Source of the DNA: JAIXWP01 sp965247015 | Lineage (GTDB): Bacteria; Bacteroidota; Bacteroidia; Flavobacteriales_D; Sanyastnellaceae | Direction: 5' to 3' | DNA: 64,000 nucleotides | Assembly: GCA_965247015.1 (NCBI GenBank) | Contig: CBDFGG010000006.1 | Location: 434,001 to 498,000 of the forward strand | Shown: positions 32,051 through 40,722 of the stretch, piece by piece | How the letters are laid out: every line of letters starts with the position of its first letter | How positions within the stretch are numbered: position 1 is the stretch's first letter | Notes under the pieces: generated by a model | What the model was told of the DNA's origin: nothing | What the model saw: the letters and a program-made list of their open reading frames with translations, nothing else | Database searches by the model: none | Position numbers and translations under genes: made by a program

Positions 32051-33724
32051 ATGGCTGAAAACACAGGAAATCACTCCCCATTTAAAAGGTTATTCCAACT
32101 GATCAAAAGTGAAAAAGATGACTTCAAAAATGTCTTCTTATTCGCCATCTTCAGCGGGCTGCTCAACCTTTCATTGCCTCTTGGTATACAAGCTGTCATC
32201 AACTTCTTGAATGCTGGAGAACTCAGCACTTCATGGGCGGTACTCGTGATATTCGTTATTCTCGGAGTTGCGTTGGTTGGTTTTATTCAAATCAAACAAT
32301 TGGCAATCACGGAAAGTATCGAACAACGCATCTTCACGAAGGCGGCGTTCGACTTCGCATTCAGATTGCCGCGTATCAAACAATCAGCAGTACAGAATAA
32401 GTACATGCCTGAATTAGTGAATCGATTTTTTGAAATTCTGACCGTACAAAAAGGACTTTCGAAAATCCTTATTGATTTTTCATCCGCATCGATTCAAATC
32501 ATTTTCGGTTTGCTACTGCTCGCATTGTATCACCCGTTATTTATTCTTCTAGGTGTTGGCTTGGTGGTGTTATTGTATATCATCTTCCGCATTACAGGAC
32601 CATCTGGACTTCGCACGAGCTTGGAAGAATCAAAATATAAATTTGAAGTAGCCCACTGGCTTGAAGAAATTGGACGTACGATGAATACGTTCAAGCTCAT
32701 CGGTGATAGCACATTGCCCATCACCCGCACCGATAGCCTCGTAGTGGGTTATTTAAAGGCTCGTAAAAAACACTTTAAAATATTGGTGTGGCAGTTTAGT
32801 GGAATGATCATCTTCAAAGTGGTGGTGGCTGCCGGACTAATTATCCTTGGAAGTATCCTTGTCATCGATCGTCAAATTAATATTGGTCAGTTCGTAGCAA
32901 GTGAAATCATCATCGTTTTAATTATTAATGCTGTGGAAAAACTAATCCTTAGCATGGATACATTCTATGATCTTCTGACTGCTTTGGAAAAAATTGGTAC
33001 TGTAACCGATCTACCTCTTGAAAGCCACGAAGGAAAAGACCTTCGCGATATGGAATGTGACGGTGGAATCGACATGAAATACAACAATGTTTCTTTCACT
33101 TATCCCGATGGACATATACCCGTTATTCATAATTTCAATCTTGAGGTAAAATCTGGCGAACGCATATGTATCTCCGGATCTGACGGAAGTGGTAAAACAA
33201 CATTGTTCAAACTTACCACTGGACTATTCGACACATTCGAAGGCACCATCACGTTGAATGGACTTCCAATTAGAAGTTTAAAAGTGGATGCACTTCGCGC
33301 GATCATCGGAGACAACTTTAATGAAAGCGATGTGTTCAAAGGAACCCTCTACGAAAACATCCAAGCTGGAATTAAAGAAGTAACCTATGATGATGTCATG
33401 TGGGCTTGCCGCATGGTAGGTCTTGATGAATTTATTTCCACCTCACCAATGGGCTTGGAAACCAAAATTGATCCAGAAGGAAAACGACTAGCATCAAGTG
33501 TTACCAAGAAAATCTTAATGGCTCGTTGTGTTGCTGAACGTCCGAAAATTCTATTGATTGAGGATAGTATTACCAATCTTTCTCCAGAAGAAAGACATAC
33601 TATTTACAGCAGAATTCTGGATAAAAAATATGGCTGGACCATTATCATCATGAGCAATGACCCAGCAATAGCTGCAATGTGTGGCAACCATTATACAATT
33701 ACTAACGGAACAATCAACGCATAA
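32051..33724 (+). CDS. ABC exporter with degenerate ATPase motifs
   Basis: 557 residues. Six-helix exporter domain (about 25-310), then the nucleotide-binding domain (330-557). Walker A is intact (GSDGSGKTT, 376-384, K382). The signature LSGGQ is replaced by LASSVTKK, and Walker B reads ILLIEDSIT with E504-D505 where D-E is normal. No peptidase domain. Encoded with an HlyD-type adaptor and TolC-type channel, so it should be the inner-membrane unit of a tripartite secretion/efflux machine with altered or weak ATPase. Confidence 0.88.
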   Translation: MAENTGNHSPFKRLFQLIKSEKDDFKNVFLFAIFSGLLNLSLPLGIQAVINFLNAGELSTSWAVLVIFVILGVALVGFIQIKQLAITESIEQRIFTKAAFDFAFRLPRIKQSAVQNKYMPELVNRFFEILTVQKGLSKILIDFSSASIQIIFGLLLLALYHPLFILLGVGLVVLLYIIFRITGPSGLRTSLEESKYKFEVAHWLEEIGRTMNTFKLIGDSTLPITRTDSLVVGYLKARKKHFKILVWQFSGMIIFKVVVAAGLIILGSILVIDRQINIGQFVASEIIIVLIINAVEKLILSMDTFYDLLTALEKIGTVTDLPLESHEGKDLRDMECDGGIDMKYNNVSFTYPDGHIPVIHNFNLEVKSGERICISGSDGSGKTTLFKLTTGLFDTFEGTITLNGLPIRSLKVDALRAIIGDNFNESDVFKGTLYENIQAGIKEVTYDDVMWACRMVGLDEFISTSPMGLETKIDPEGKRLASSVTKKILMARCVAERPKILLIEDSITNLSPEERHTIYSRILDKKYGWTIIIMSNDPAIAAMCGNHYTITNGTINA

Positions 33725-33736
33725 ACTCTTTTTAAA

Positions 33737-35104
33737 ATGTTAGACATATCAACTCCACAAGGCGTTAAAGAAAGAGTGATGAAAACAGATCTCCAAGCAT
33801 TCAAGGAGATCGCACCAAGCAATCGTCACAAGTCGTTGAAAAGATGGGCATTTGCAATCTTTGGAATACTCGTCGCTCTGTTGTTTTTGCCATGGACACA
33901 GAACATCCAATCGCGCGGACAAATAACAGCGCTCAATCCTGATCAACGACCACAAACAGTAAACAGTGTTATTGGTGGACAGATCAGTAAATGGTTTGTT
34001 CAAGAAGGAGACTTCGTGAGAAAAGGGGATACCCTCATATATATCACGGAAATCAAGGAAGAATACTTCGACCCGAATCTTCTTGAGAATGTAGACAACC
34101 AAATCAAGGCGAAAGAAAGCAGTGTTTCTTCATATATGGAAAAAGTGAAGGCACTCGATAACCAAGTAGATGCCTTGATTGCCAATAAAGCTTTTAAGCT
34201 AGAACAAGCTCAAAACAAGCTGAAACAGGCGTATCTCAAGGTGAAGAGTGATAGTATCGAAAACCTTGCTGCGAAAAACAATCTAGAAGTTTCGAAGGAA
34301 CAAATGAAACGTTTCGAAGAACTTTACTCGAAAGATCTTATTTCAAAAACTGAATTTGAAACAAGAAAAGTCGCACTTCAAAACGCAACAGCAAAGTCTA
34401 TCGATGCAGAAAATAAATTGCTCATTGCCCAAAATGAAATTCTTGTTGCACGCACCGAACTGAGTACCATCGACAGTGAATTCAGAGATAAAATTGGAAA
34501 AGCTGAATCAGAAAAATTCGCTTCGCTTTCTTCTATGTACGACGCAGAAGCGCAAGTGACCAAGCTTCAAAACAGCTATGTCAACTATGATATGCGCAGT
34601 GGATTTTACTATATCACTGCTCCACAGGATGGATATATTACAAAAGCCATCACCAATGGTATTGGAGAAACCATCAAAGAAGGCGATCCTGTAGTGACCA
34701 TCATTCCTGCTGATATAAACATGGCGGTGGAAATGTATGTCGATCCGATGGACTTGCCTTTGATCAACAAAGGGCAAACAGTGCGATTTATCTTCGACGG
34801 TTGGCCTGCATTTGTATTCACAGGTTGGCCCAATGCATCATATGGAACATTCCCTGGAAAAGTCTATGCAATCGACAACTTCATTTCTACAAATGGAAAA
34901 TATAGAATGCTCGTGGTTCCAGATACTACTGATTTATCATGGCCTAAAAATATCCGTGTCGGCACAGGCGCAGAAGGAATTGCATTATTAAATGATGTGC
35001 CCATCTGGTATGAACTATGGCGTCGATTCAACGGCTTCCCTCCTGATTTTTATAATCTACAGAAAGACACTACGACCGACTCATCGAAAGAAACTAAGAA
35101 ATAA
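33737..35104 (+). CDS. HlyD-family membrane fusion protein
   Basis: 455 residues. One membrane helix (about 38-55, RWAFAIFGILVALLFLPW), then a split biotinyl-lipoyl motif (GGQISKWFVQEGDFVRKGDTL; the partner half is near YYITAPQDGYITKA), a long coiled-coil hairpin (about 110-275) and a beta-barrel end. It bridges the ABC exporter and the TolC-like channel. Its stop is directly followed by the ATG of the channel gene. Confidence 0.92.
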   Translation: MLDISTPQGVKERVMKTDLQAFKEIAPSNRHKSLKRWAFAIFGILVALLFLPWTQNIQSRGQITALNPDQRPQTVNSVIGGQISKWFVQEGDFVRKGDTLIYITEIKEEYFDPNLLENVDNQIKAKESSVSSYMEKVKALDNQVDALIANKAFKLEQAQNKLKQAYLKVKSDSIENLAAKNNLEVSKEQMKRFEELYSKDLISKTEFETRKVALQNATAKSIDAENKLLIAQNEILVARTELSTIDSEFRDKIGKAESEKFASLSSMYDAEAQVTKLQNSYVNYDMRSGFYYITAPQDGYITKAITNGIGETIKEGDPVVTIIPADINMAVEMYVDPMDLPLINKGQTVRFIFDGWPAFVFTGWPNASYGTFPGKVYAIDNFISTNGKYRMLVVPDTTDLSWPKNIRVGTGAEGIALLNDVPIWYELWRRFNGFPPDFYNLQKDTTTDSSKETKK

Positions 35105-36535
35105 ATGCACCCACTGTTTAGACATATCAGCACCGTAGTTATTGTATTTTTTACAATAACCAATGCCGCAGCACAAAGGGATTCCATCACTACCCTCACC
35201 TTGGATGAGTTCATTCAAAGGGTAGAGAAAAATCACCCTATTGCAAAGCGTGCAGAACTCCAAATCGAGCGCGGAGAGAGCAATATGCGTCTTGCAAAAG
35301 GAGCCCTCGATCCAAAATTGGAAGCAGGTATTGATCAAAAATATTACAAGGAAACAACCTATTACTCTGAAACGATGGGAGGAATTAAAATTCCTACAAG
35401 AAGCCCCATCTCTTTCAAAGCAGGTTATGAATTGAACGATGGTAAATACCTCAATCCTGTCGCTACAGTTCCTTCTGACGGATTGTACAATGCGGGACTG
35501 TCGCTTCCACTCTTGCAAGGATTAATGACGGATGAAAGAAGAACCGCGATTCGTCAAGCAGAAGCCTTTCAAGATTTCACTGCAGCTGAACGACAAAACA
35601 TCATCAACTCTCTATTGTACGAGGCGTATGGTGCATATTGGAATTGGTGGAGTTCGGTGGAAAAAACAAATATCACCGTTGAGCTCATCGATCTTGCTTC
35701 AACACGTTTTGAAGCCATCAAGCAACGTGCGATTGCCGGCGACCGTCCATTCATCGATACTGTTGAGGCTTATCTGCAAGTGCAGTTGCGTCAGCAGCAA
35801 TACATCGATGCACTCATCACCGAAACGAAAGCGCGCTATTTCTTATCATCATTTCTATGGACCGATGCCACAGACGACAAAGAATCTGTTGGACTCATCA
35901 TCGCTGAGAACACTACTCCAACAACTCCTCTCGGAATTTGGCCGGAAGGAATCATCGCGCTGGATACCAAACAACTTTATGAAATCATCGATCAAAATCA
36001 CCCAGAGCTAAAAGCATACGATGCGAAAATTGCACAATTGGTTTTTGAAGAAAGATGGAAAAGAGAAAAGCTGAAACCCAAGCTCGACCTGGAATACAAT
36101 GCACTCGCTGAAAACTTCTCTACCTCCGGAGACCAAGGTTTTAGCACCAACAATTACAAGTGGGGCATGACATTTAGCTTTCCTATTTTTCTAAGAGAAG
36201 CAAGAGGAGATCTACAAATCACACGTATCAAAATTAGCGAGAGCACTTACGAAAGAGAACTCAAAACAACAGAGCTCACAAACAAAGCACAAGCAGCGTT
36301 CTTGAATTTTTCACAACTACAAAATCAATTGAATATCGTGCGCCAAAACGTCAACAATTATCGACTCCTCCTCGATGCAGAACGCACACGATTCTTCAAC
36401 GGTGAAAGCTCGCTCTTCCTCGTCAACCAACGAGAAGTAAGCCTCGCCGACGCTCAAATGAAACTCATCGACATCCAATCCAAACTCGAAATGACCATCG
36501 CAGAAGCAAGATATCAGATTGGACTCATTCAATGA
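35105..36535 (+). CDS. TolC-family outer-membrane channel
   Basis: 476 residues. Signal peptide (HISTVVIVFFTITNAAAQ), then two outer membrane efflux protein repeats with long amphipathic helices (TLDEFIQRVEKNHP, QLRQQQYIDALITETKARYFL, FLNFSQLQNQLNIVRQNVNNYRLLLDAE). Third component of the exporter. The stop TGA is the first triplet of a TGACAAGTGACAAG repeat. Confidence 0.92.
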   Translation: MHPLFRHISTVVIVFFTITNAAAQRDSITTLTLDEFIQRVEKNHPIAKRAELQIERGESNMRLAKGALDPKLEAGIDQKYYKETTYYSETMGGIKIPTRSPISFKAGYELNDGKYLNPVATVPSDGLYNAGLSLPLLQGLMTDERRTAIRQAEAFQDFTAAERQNIINSLLYEAYGAYWNWWSSVEKTNITVELIDLASTRFEAIKQRAIAGDRPFIDTVEAYLQVQLRQQQYIDALITETKARYFLSSFLWTDATDDKESVGLIIAENTTPTTPLGIWPEGIIALDTKQLYEIIDQNHPELKAYDAKIAQLVFEERWKREKLKPKLDLEYNALAENFSTSGDQGFSTNNYKWGMTFSFPIFLREARGDLQITRIKISESTYERELKTTELTNKAQAAFLNFSQLQNQLNIVRQNVNNYRLLLDAERTRFFNGESSLFLVNQREVSLADAQMKLIDIQSKLEMTIAEARYQIGLIQ

Positions 36536-36875
36536 CAAGTGACAAGAGTTAGAGAGTTGAGGAGTTGAGGAGTTGAGGAGTTTTTGATTCTCGATTCTCG
36601 ATTCTCGAATCCTAGGTGATTGAGAATATTTAAAATAGATGAGGCAGCATGCGTAGCATGCCTTCTGATGCTAGCCCCCAATGCTAATTGGGGGACGAAC
36701 GAACAGCGATCAATGACAAGTGACAAATGACAAATGACAAATGATCTCGGCTTTGCCGAGAACAAATGACAAGAACTAAGAACCAAGCGCCGCCCTGAGC
36801 GTTACGTAGCGCTAGCGAAGTATAGCGAAGGGAACTAAGAACAAGGAACAAAGAACTAAGAACTAAGAACCAAAA
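36533..36875. repeat. Mixed repeat block after the tolC-like gene
   Basis: In order: TGACAAG units from the stop codon; GTTAGAGAG then three TTGAGGAG units (36548-36586); three GATTCTC units; a CAGCATGCGTAGCATGC hairpin (from 36644); CCCCCAATGCTAATTGGGGG (36675-36694); TGACAAATGAC units with the hairpin GATCTCGGCTTTGCCGAGA (from 36743); and AACTAAGAAC(C)AAG units up to the next start codon. No gene lies inside. Confidence 0.87.
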
Positions 36876-36878
36876 GTT

Positions 36879-37193
36879 ATGATCACACTTCACATTATTA
36901 CCCGCGAGGAAAGCCAGATCAATCGAATTGCAGAATGGCTATTGAAAGAAAATCTCGTTCACGGAGGTGTGGATGTAGATTATCAGGACACACTTGTTTT
37001 GGAAAATGATCAACTCGTTCGCAAGACAACATTCAAACTACAAGCCCGCACCAAATCGTTGCTCTATAACATCATCGAAGGTGGACTAAAAAGTAATTTC
37101 CACGACAATCCCCCCTACCTCTACACCACCCCCATCGTCAACATGGACAAAGACCTAGCCGCCGCCCTCCTCGAAAAAACTTTAAAAATTTAG
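36879..37193 (+). CDS. CutA-like small protein
   Basis: 104 residues, single ferredoxin-like domain of CutA1 size: ITLHIITREESQINRIAEWLLKENLVHGGVDVDY, then LVRKTTFKLQARTKSLLYNIIE. CutA proteins are small trimers linked to divalent cation tolerance, though this one lacks the usual metal-ligand signature as far as I can see. The stop TAG is within a TAGCCGATAGCTAATAGC tract. Confidence 0.65.
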   Translation: MITLHIITREESQINRIAEWLLKENLVHGGVDVDYQDTLVLENDQLVRKTTFKLQARTKSLLYNIIEGGLKSNFHDNPPYLYTTPIVNMDKDLAAALLEKTLKI

Positions 37194-37243
37194 CCGATAG
37201 CTAATAGCTGATAGCCAACAGCTGAAAGCTGTTGTTATCTTCG
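37190..37243. repeat. TAGCTAATAGC tract ending in a TATCTTCG promoter box
   Basis: From the CutA-like stop: TAGCCGATAGC, TAATAGCTGATAGCC and CAACAGCTGAAAGCTGTTG, the last an 8-bp inverted repeat (37216-37234). It is directly followed by TATCTTCG (37236-37243), which lies four bases before the rsmE ATG. Confidence 0.7.
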
Positions 37244-37247
37244 CAAT

Positions 37248-37955
37248 ATGATATGGACTTATCACACTGGGGGGCCGGTGAATGGAATCATCGTACCGGA
37301 TGAGGACGAACAACGCCACATGCGCGCGCTCCGACTCGACTCTAATGATACGGTGGCCTGCTTCGATGGCAAAGGCACACTTTACACTTGCACTGTTGAG
37401 GTGCTAAAGAAAAGTACACAACTCATCGTCGTTTCTCAAGAATACATTGCCCCAAGAAATCCAACCCTTGAAATTGCCATTGCTCCTACAAAAAATGTAG
37501 ATCGATTGGAATGGTTTATTGAAAAAGCGGTGGAAATAGGCATCGACAAAATCTCTTTGATAAAATGTGATCACAGCGAACGACCTATCATCAAACTCGA
37601 TCGTTTAATGCGTGTGGCTATCGCTGCGGCGAAGCAAAGTAGAAAAGCACATCTTCCTGAGATCACTGAACTCCTCAATTATGATGAATGGTTAAAGAAT
37701 ACCAATGCAGATGTAAAAACCATCGCCCATTGCGCTGATGATCTCTCGAAAATTCTTTTTCAAAAAGCTTTTACCCCACACCAAAACTGCATCATTGCTA
37801 TCGGTCCGGAAGGTGACTTTTCTTCACGAGAAATAGAATTAAGTAAGCAAGCAGGTTTTAAGGCTGTCAGTTTAGGCAACGCAAGATTACGAACGGAGAC
37901 CGCTGGTATCGCCGCAGTGCATACCTTTGAAATCATCCAACAACAAGCGCTATGA
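37248..37955 (+). CDS. rsmE: 16S rRNA (uracil1498-N3)-methyltransferase RsmE
   Basis: 235 residues. N-terminal PUA-like part (HMRALRLDSNDTVACFDGKG), then the SPOUT trefoil-knot methyltransferase: PTKNVDRLEWFIEKAVEIGIDKI, CDHSERPIIKLDR, AIGPEGDFSSREIE, SLGNARLRTETAGIAAVH. Methylates U1498 of 16S rRNA. Its stop overlaps the next start (ATGA). Confidence 0.96.
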   Translation: MIWTYHTGGPVNGIIVPDEDEQRHMRALRLDSNDTVACFDGKGTLYTCTVEVLKKSTQLIVVSQEYIAPRNPTLEIAIAPTKNVDRLEWFIEKAVEIGIDKISLIKCDHSERPIIKLDRLMRVAIAAAKQSRKAHLPEITELLNYDEWLKNTNADVKTIAHCADDLSKILFQKAFTPHQNCIIAIGPEGDFSSREIELSKQAGFKAVSLGNARLRTETAGIAAVHTFEIIQQQAL

Positions 37956-38296
37956 TTCGATTTATTTTCAGAGTTGCATTTTATGCCCTCATCATTTTAC
38001 TCATCGCAGCATTTTTCCTAAATCCTACACAAGAGGATTTTAAAAAAGTAGTGGAGGAAAAATTAATCTCCGAATTTACCGAACACCTTGACAATCCAAA
38101 TCTCGAACTCATCGTACAAGAAGGAACAGAGTTTGTTTCTCAACTCACCGATAATCTTGTAACACGCGATAATTATTATATCTGCAGTGTTTACACCATT
38201 GAGCTTCCAACAGGAAAATATCGCTTCCTCGGTGCCTTCAAGAATTTTATTCCATTGCAAAAAGAGAATCCTCTTCGCGATGTTTTTGAAAAATAA
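37952..38296 (+). CDS. Small membrane-anchored protein (DUF4359-like)
   Basis: 114 residues. One N-terminal membrane helix (4-23) is followed by NPTQEDFKKVVEEKL and a short soluble domain with YICSVYTIELPTGKYRFLGAFKNFI. This resembles DUF4359-type proteins, a family without known function. Translationally coupled to rsmE and six bases before the GH20 gene. Confidence 0.75.
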   Translation: MIRFIFRVAFYALIILLIAAFFLNPTQEDFKKVVEEKLISEFTEHLDNPNLELIVQEGTEFVSQLTDNLVTRDNYYICSVYTIELPTGKYRFLGAFKNFIPLQKENPLRDVFEK

Positions 38297-38302
38297 TTTG
38301 CC

Positions 38303-40609
38303 ATGAAAAAAAGTCTGGTCCTACTGCTGATACTTTTTGTATTTTCTACAATAAGTCAAGCACAATCACGCACTCCCTTTGAGATTATTCCACAGCCTCA
38401 AAAACTTGCACTCAAACAAGGTACGTTTAACTGGACAGACACGTTGGAAATCGTTGCAAATCAATCGTGCTTTAAAGAAGCACAGATGTTCGTTGACTGG
38501 CTAAACAACGCCACTGGCAAGCTTTTCAGACTAGAGGCCTCAGAGACTTGGAGATATTCAAAACCATTTATTCTGTTCACCTCCAATGATCCAATAGACA
38601 CGAAAAAAGCTCAGGAAAATGTGCAGCCTATTTCGCCTCTCTATCAAGAAATATTGAAAGCTACACCGAAGGAAAGCTACACCATCAGTGTTGAAACACG
38701 CGGCATCGTGATCACTGCTGCAAATCCTACAGGTATTTTTTACGCTACACAAACGCTCCGTCAAATGCTACCTGCAAGTGCTGAAGAAAAAAAACTGCGC
38801 TTGCCTCATCAAATGCTCTGCGTTCAAATTACCGATGAACCCAAGTTCGAACACCGTGGATTGAACCTCGATTGTTGCAGACATTTTATGTCGGTGGATT
38901 TTATCAAAAAACAAATTGATCTCCTCGCCTACTATAAAATGAACGTGCTTCATTGGCATTTAACAGAAGATCAGGGATGGCGCATTCAAATTGATAAATA
39001 TCCTTTGCTTACGGAAGTGGGCGCATGGCGCACGGAAGCGGATGGTTCACGCTACGGAGGCTTTTACACAAAAGCACAAATCAAAGAAGTGGTCGCATAC
39101 GCTGCCGCAAGACATATCACCATTATCCCAGAAATTGAAATGCCGGGTCACAGTGTCGCAGCCATTGCAGCGTATCCTTGGTTGAGTTGCACGAAAGAAC
39201 ATATCCCTGTAGAAAACGAATGGGGCGTTTTTAAAGACATTTATTGCGCGGGAAATGATAGCACATTCCAATTCATGGAAGATGTCCTTACGGAGATCTG
39301 TGAGCTTTTCCCCGGACCCATCATCCACATCGGCGGCGACGAAGCTCCAAAGTATCGCTGGGAACACTGCGATAAATGCCAGAAAAGAATTGCTGATGAA
39401 AAATTGAAAGACGAATTCGAACTTCAAACTTACTTCATCAATCGTGTGGCTGCATTCCTTGCAACAAAAGGAAAGACGATCATCGGCTGGGATGAAATTC
39501 TTGAAGGTGGAATTCCGAATGGCGCTATGGTACAGAGTTGGAGAGGAATGGACGGCGGCAAAAAAGCAGCCATCGAAAAACACGGAGTGGTGATGTCTCC
39601 CACGAGCCATTGCTATTTCGATTATGGACTAGAAAGTATTGATACCGAAAAAGTATATTCATTTGATCCAATCCCTGCTGACATCACCGCAATTGACAAA
39701 CTTTATATCAAAGGTGGCGAATGCAATATGTGGAGCGAACGCGCTCCTCAAGAAGTAGTAGAACAACGTCTGTACCCTCGACTCCAAGCGCTTTCTGAAG
39801 TGCTTTGGTCATACAATGTCAATCGTCAATTTGTAGAATTTGAAAGTCGACTCGATAAACATTACGCGCGCTTGGATGCGATGAATGTGAAGTATGGATT
39901 CGCCGCGGTGCCTGTGAAATTTCAAGAACTCAATTCCAATAATGAAATAGAAGTGACCCTCATAAATAAGCCGAGTTCGCTTCAATTGTTGTACGGATTT
40001 CATCCTGATAAAATCACAACAAAGTACACGCAGCCTATCAAACTTGCCAAGCCCACAGAGCTATATGTAAAAGCGCTGACCACCACAGGTGCAGAATATC
40101 CCACTATTTTCCAAACCCTCTATTGGCCCAACAAAGCAATGGGACAAGTGCTGAAAATAAATTACGAGCCCAGCCCCTACTACCTCGGTGGTAGAATGAT
40201 GGCATTGGTAGATGGCGTGCTTGGTTCAACTAATTTTCGCGACGGCAGATGGCAAGCGCAACAAGGCAAAGACCTTCAAGCGACCATTGAATTTGCAAAC
40301 GTTCAGAGCATTGATAAAATCAGCACCCGTTGTTTTCATTATGCCAACGCATGGATTTTCCGACCCGAAGAAGTAATCATGGAAGTGAGCTTGGACGGTA
40401 CCAATTGGAAACCTTTTGCTAAAGTGGGAACAATCATCGATGCGAAAACTACCTGTGAATTTGTCGTGGAATACTCGCACCAAACTCCTGTAAAAGTGCA
40501 AGCTAAATTTGTACGTGTCACTGCAAAATCCATTGGCCCTTGCCCTACATGGCACGATGCTGTAGGAGAACCGAGTTGGATTTTTTGGGATGAAATTGTG
40601 GTGGAATAA
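38303..40609 (+). CDS. Secreted beta-N-acetylhexosaminidase, GH20
   Basis: 768 residues. Signal peptide to about residue 22; GH20 N-terminal domain (25-155); TIM barrel (160-510) with the catalytic pair D346-E347 in HIGGDEAPKYRW plus HWHLTEDQGWR and WDEILEGG. The C-terminal 130 residues look like an F5/8-type carbohydrate-binding domain (GVLGSTNFRDGRWQAQQGKDLQATIEF). Releases terminal GlcNAc or GalNAc from glycans or chitin oligomers, probably in the periplasm. Confidence 0.95.
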   Translation: MKKSLVLLLILFVFSTISQAQSRTPFEIIPQPQKLALKQGTFNWTDTLEIVANQSCFKEAQMFVDWLNNATGKLFRLEASETWRYSKPFILFTSNDPIDTKKAQENVQPISPLYQEILKATPKESYTISVETRGIVITAANPTGIFYATQTLRQMLPASAEEKKLRLPHQMLCVQITDEPKFEHRGLNLDCCRHFMSVDFIKKQIDLLAYYKMNVLHWHLTEDQGWRIQIDKYPLLTEVGAWRTEADGSRYGGFYTKAQIKEVVAYAAARHITIIPEIEMPGHSVAAIAAYPWLSCTKEHIPVENEWGVFKDIYCAGNDSTFQFMEDVLTEICELFPGPIIHIGGDEAPKYRWEHCDKCQKRIADEKLKDEFELQTYFINRVAAFLATKGKTIIGWDEILEGGIPNGAMVQSWRGMDGGKKAAIEKHGVVMSPTSHCYFDYGLESIDTEKVYSFDPIPADITAIDKLYIKGGECNMWSERAPQEVVEQRLYPRLQALSEVLWSYNVNRQFVEFESRLDKHYARLDAMNVKYGFAAVPVKFQELNSNNEIEVTLINKPSSLQLLYGFHPDKITTKYTQPIKLAKPTELYVKALTTTGAEYPTIFQTLYWPNKAMGQVLKINYEPSPYYLGGRMMALVDGVLGSTNFRDGRWQAQQGKDLQATIEFANVQSIDKISTRCFHYANAWIFRPEEVIMEVSLDGTNWKPFAKVGTIIDAKTTCEFVVEYSHQTPVKVQAKFVRVTAKSIGPCPTWHDAVGEPSWIFWDEIVVE

Positions 40610-40722
40610 TAAAATGCTTGTTTAGGCTACCCGCCCTTTCGTTAATTCATAACCGCCCTTCGTTAAAACGGTCCTGACACATTAAAGGTATAGATTCACT
40701 TTTGCTTCATTAAATATCACTA

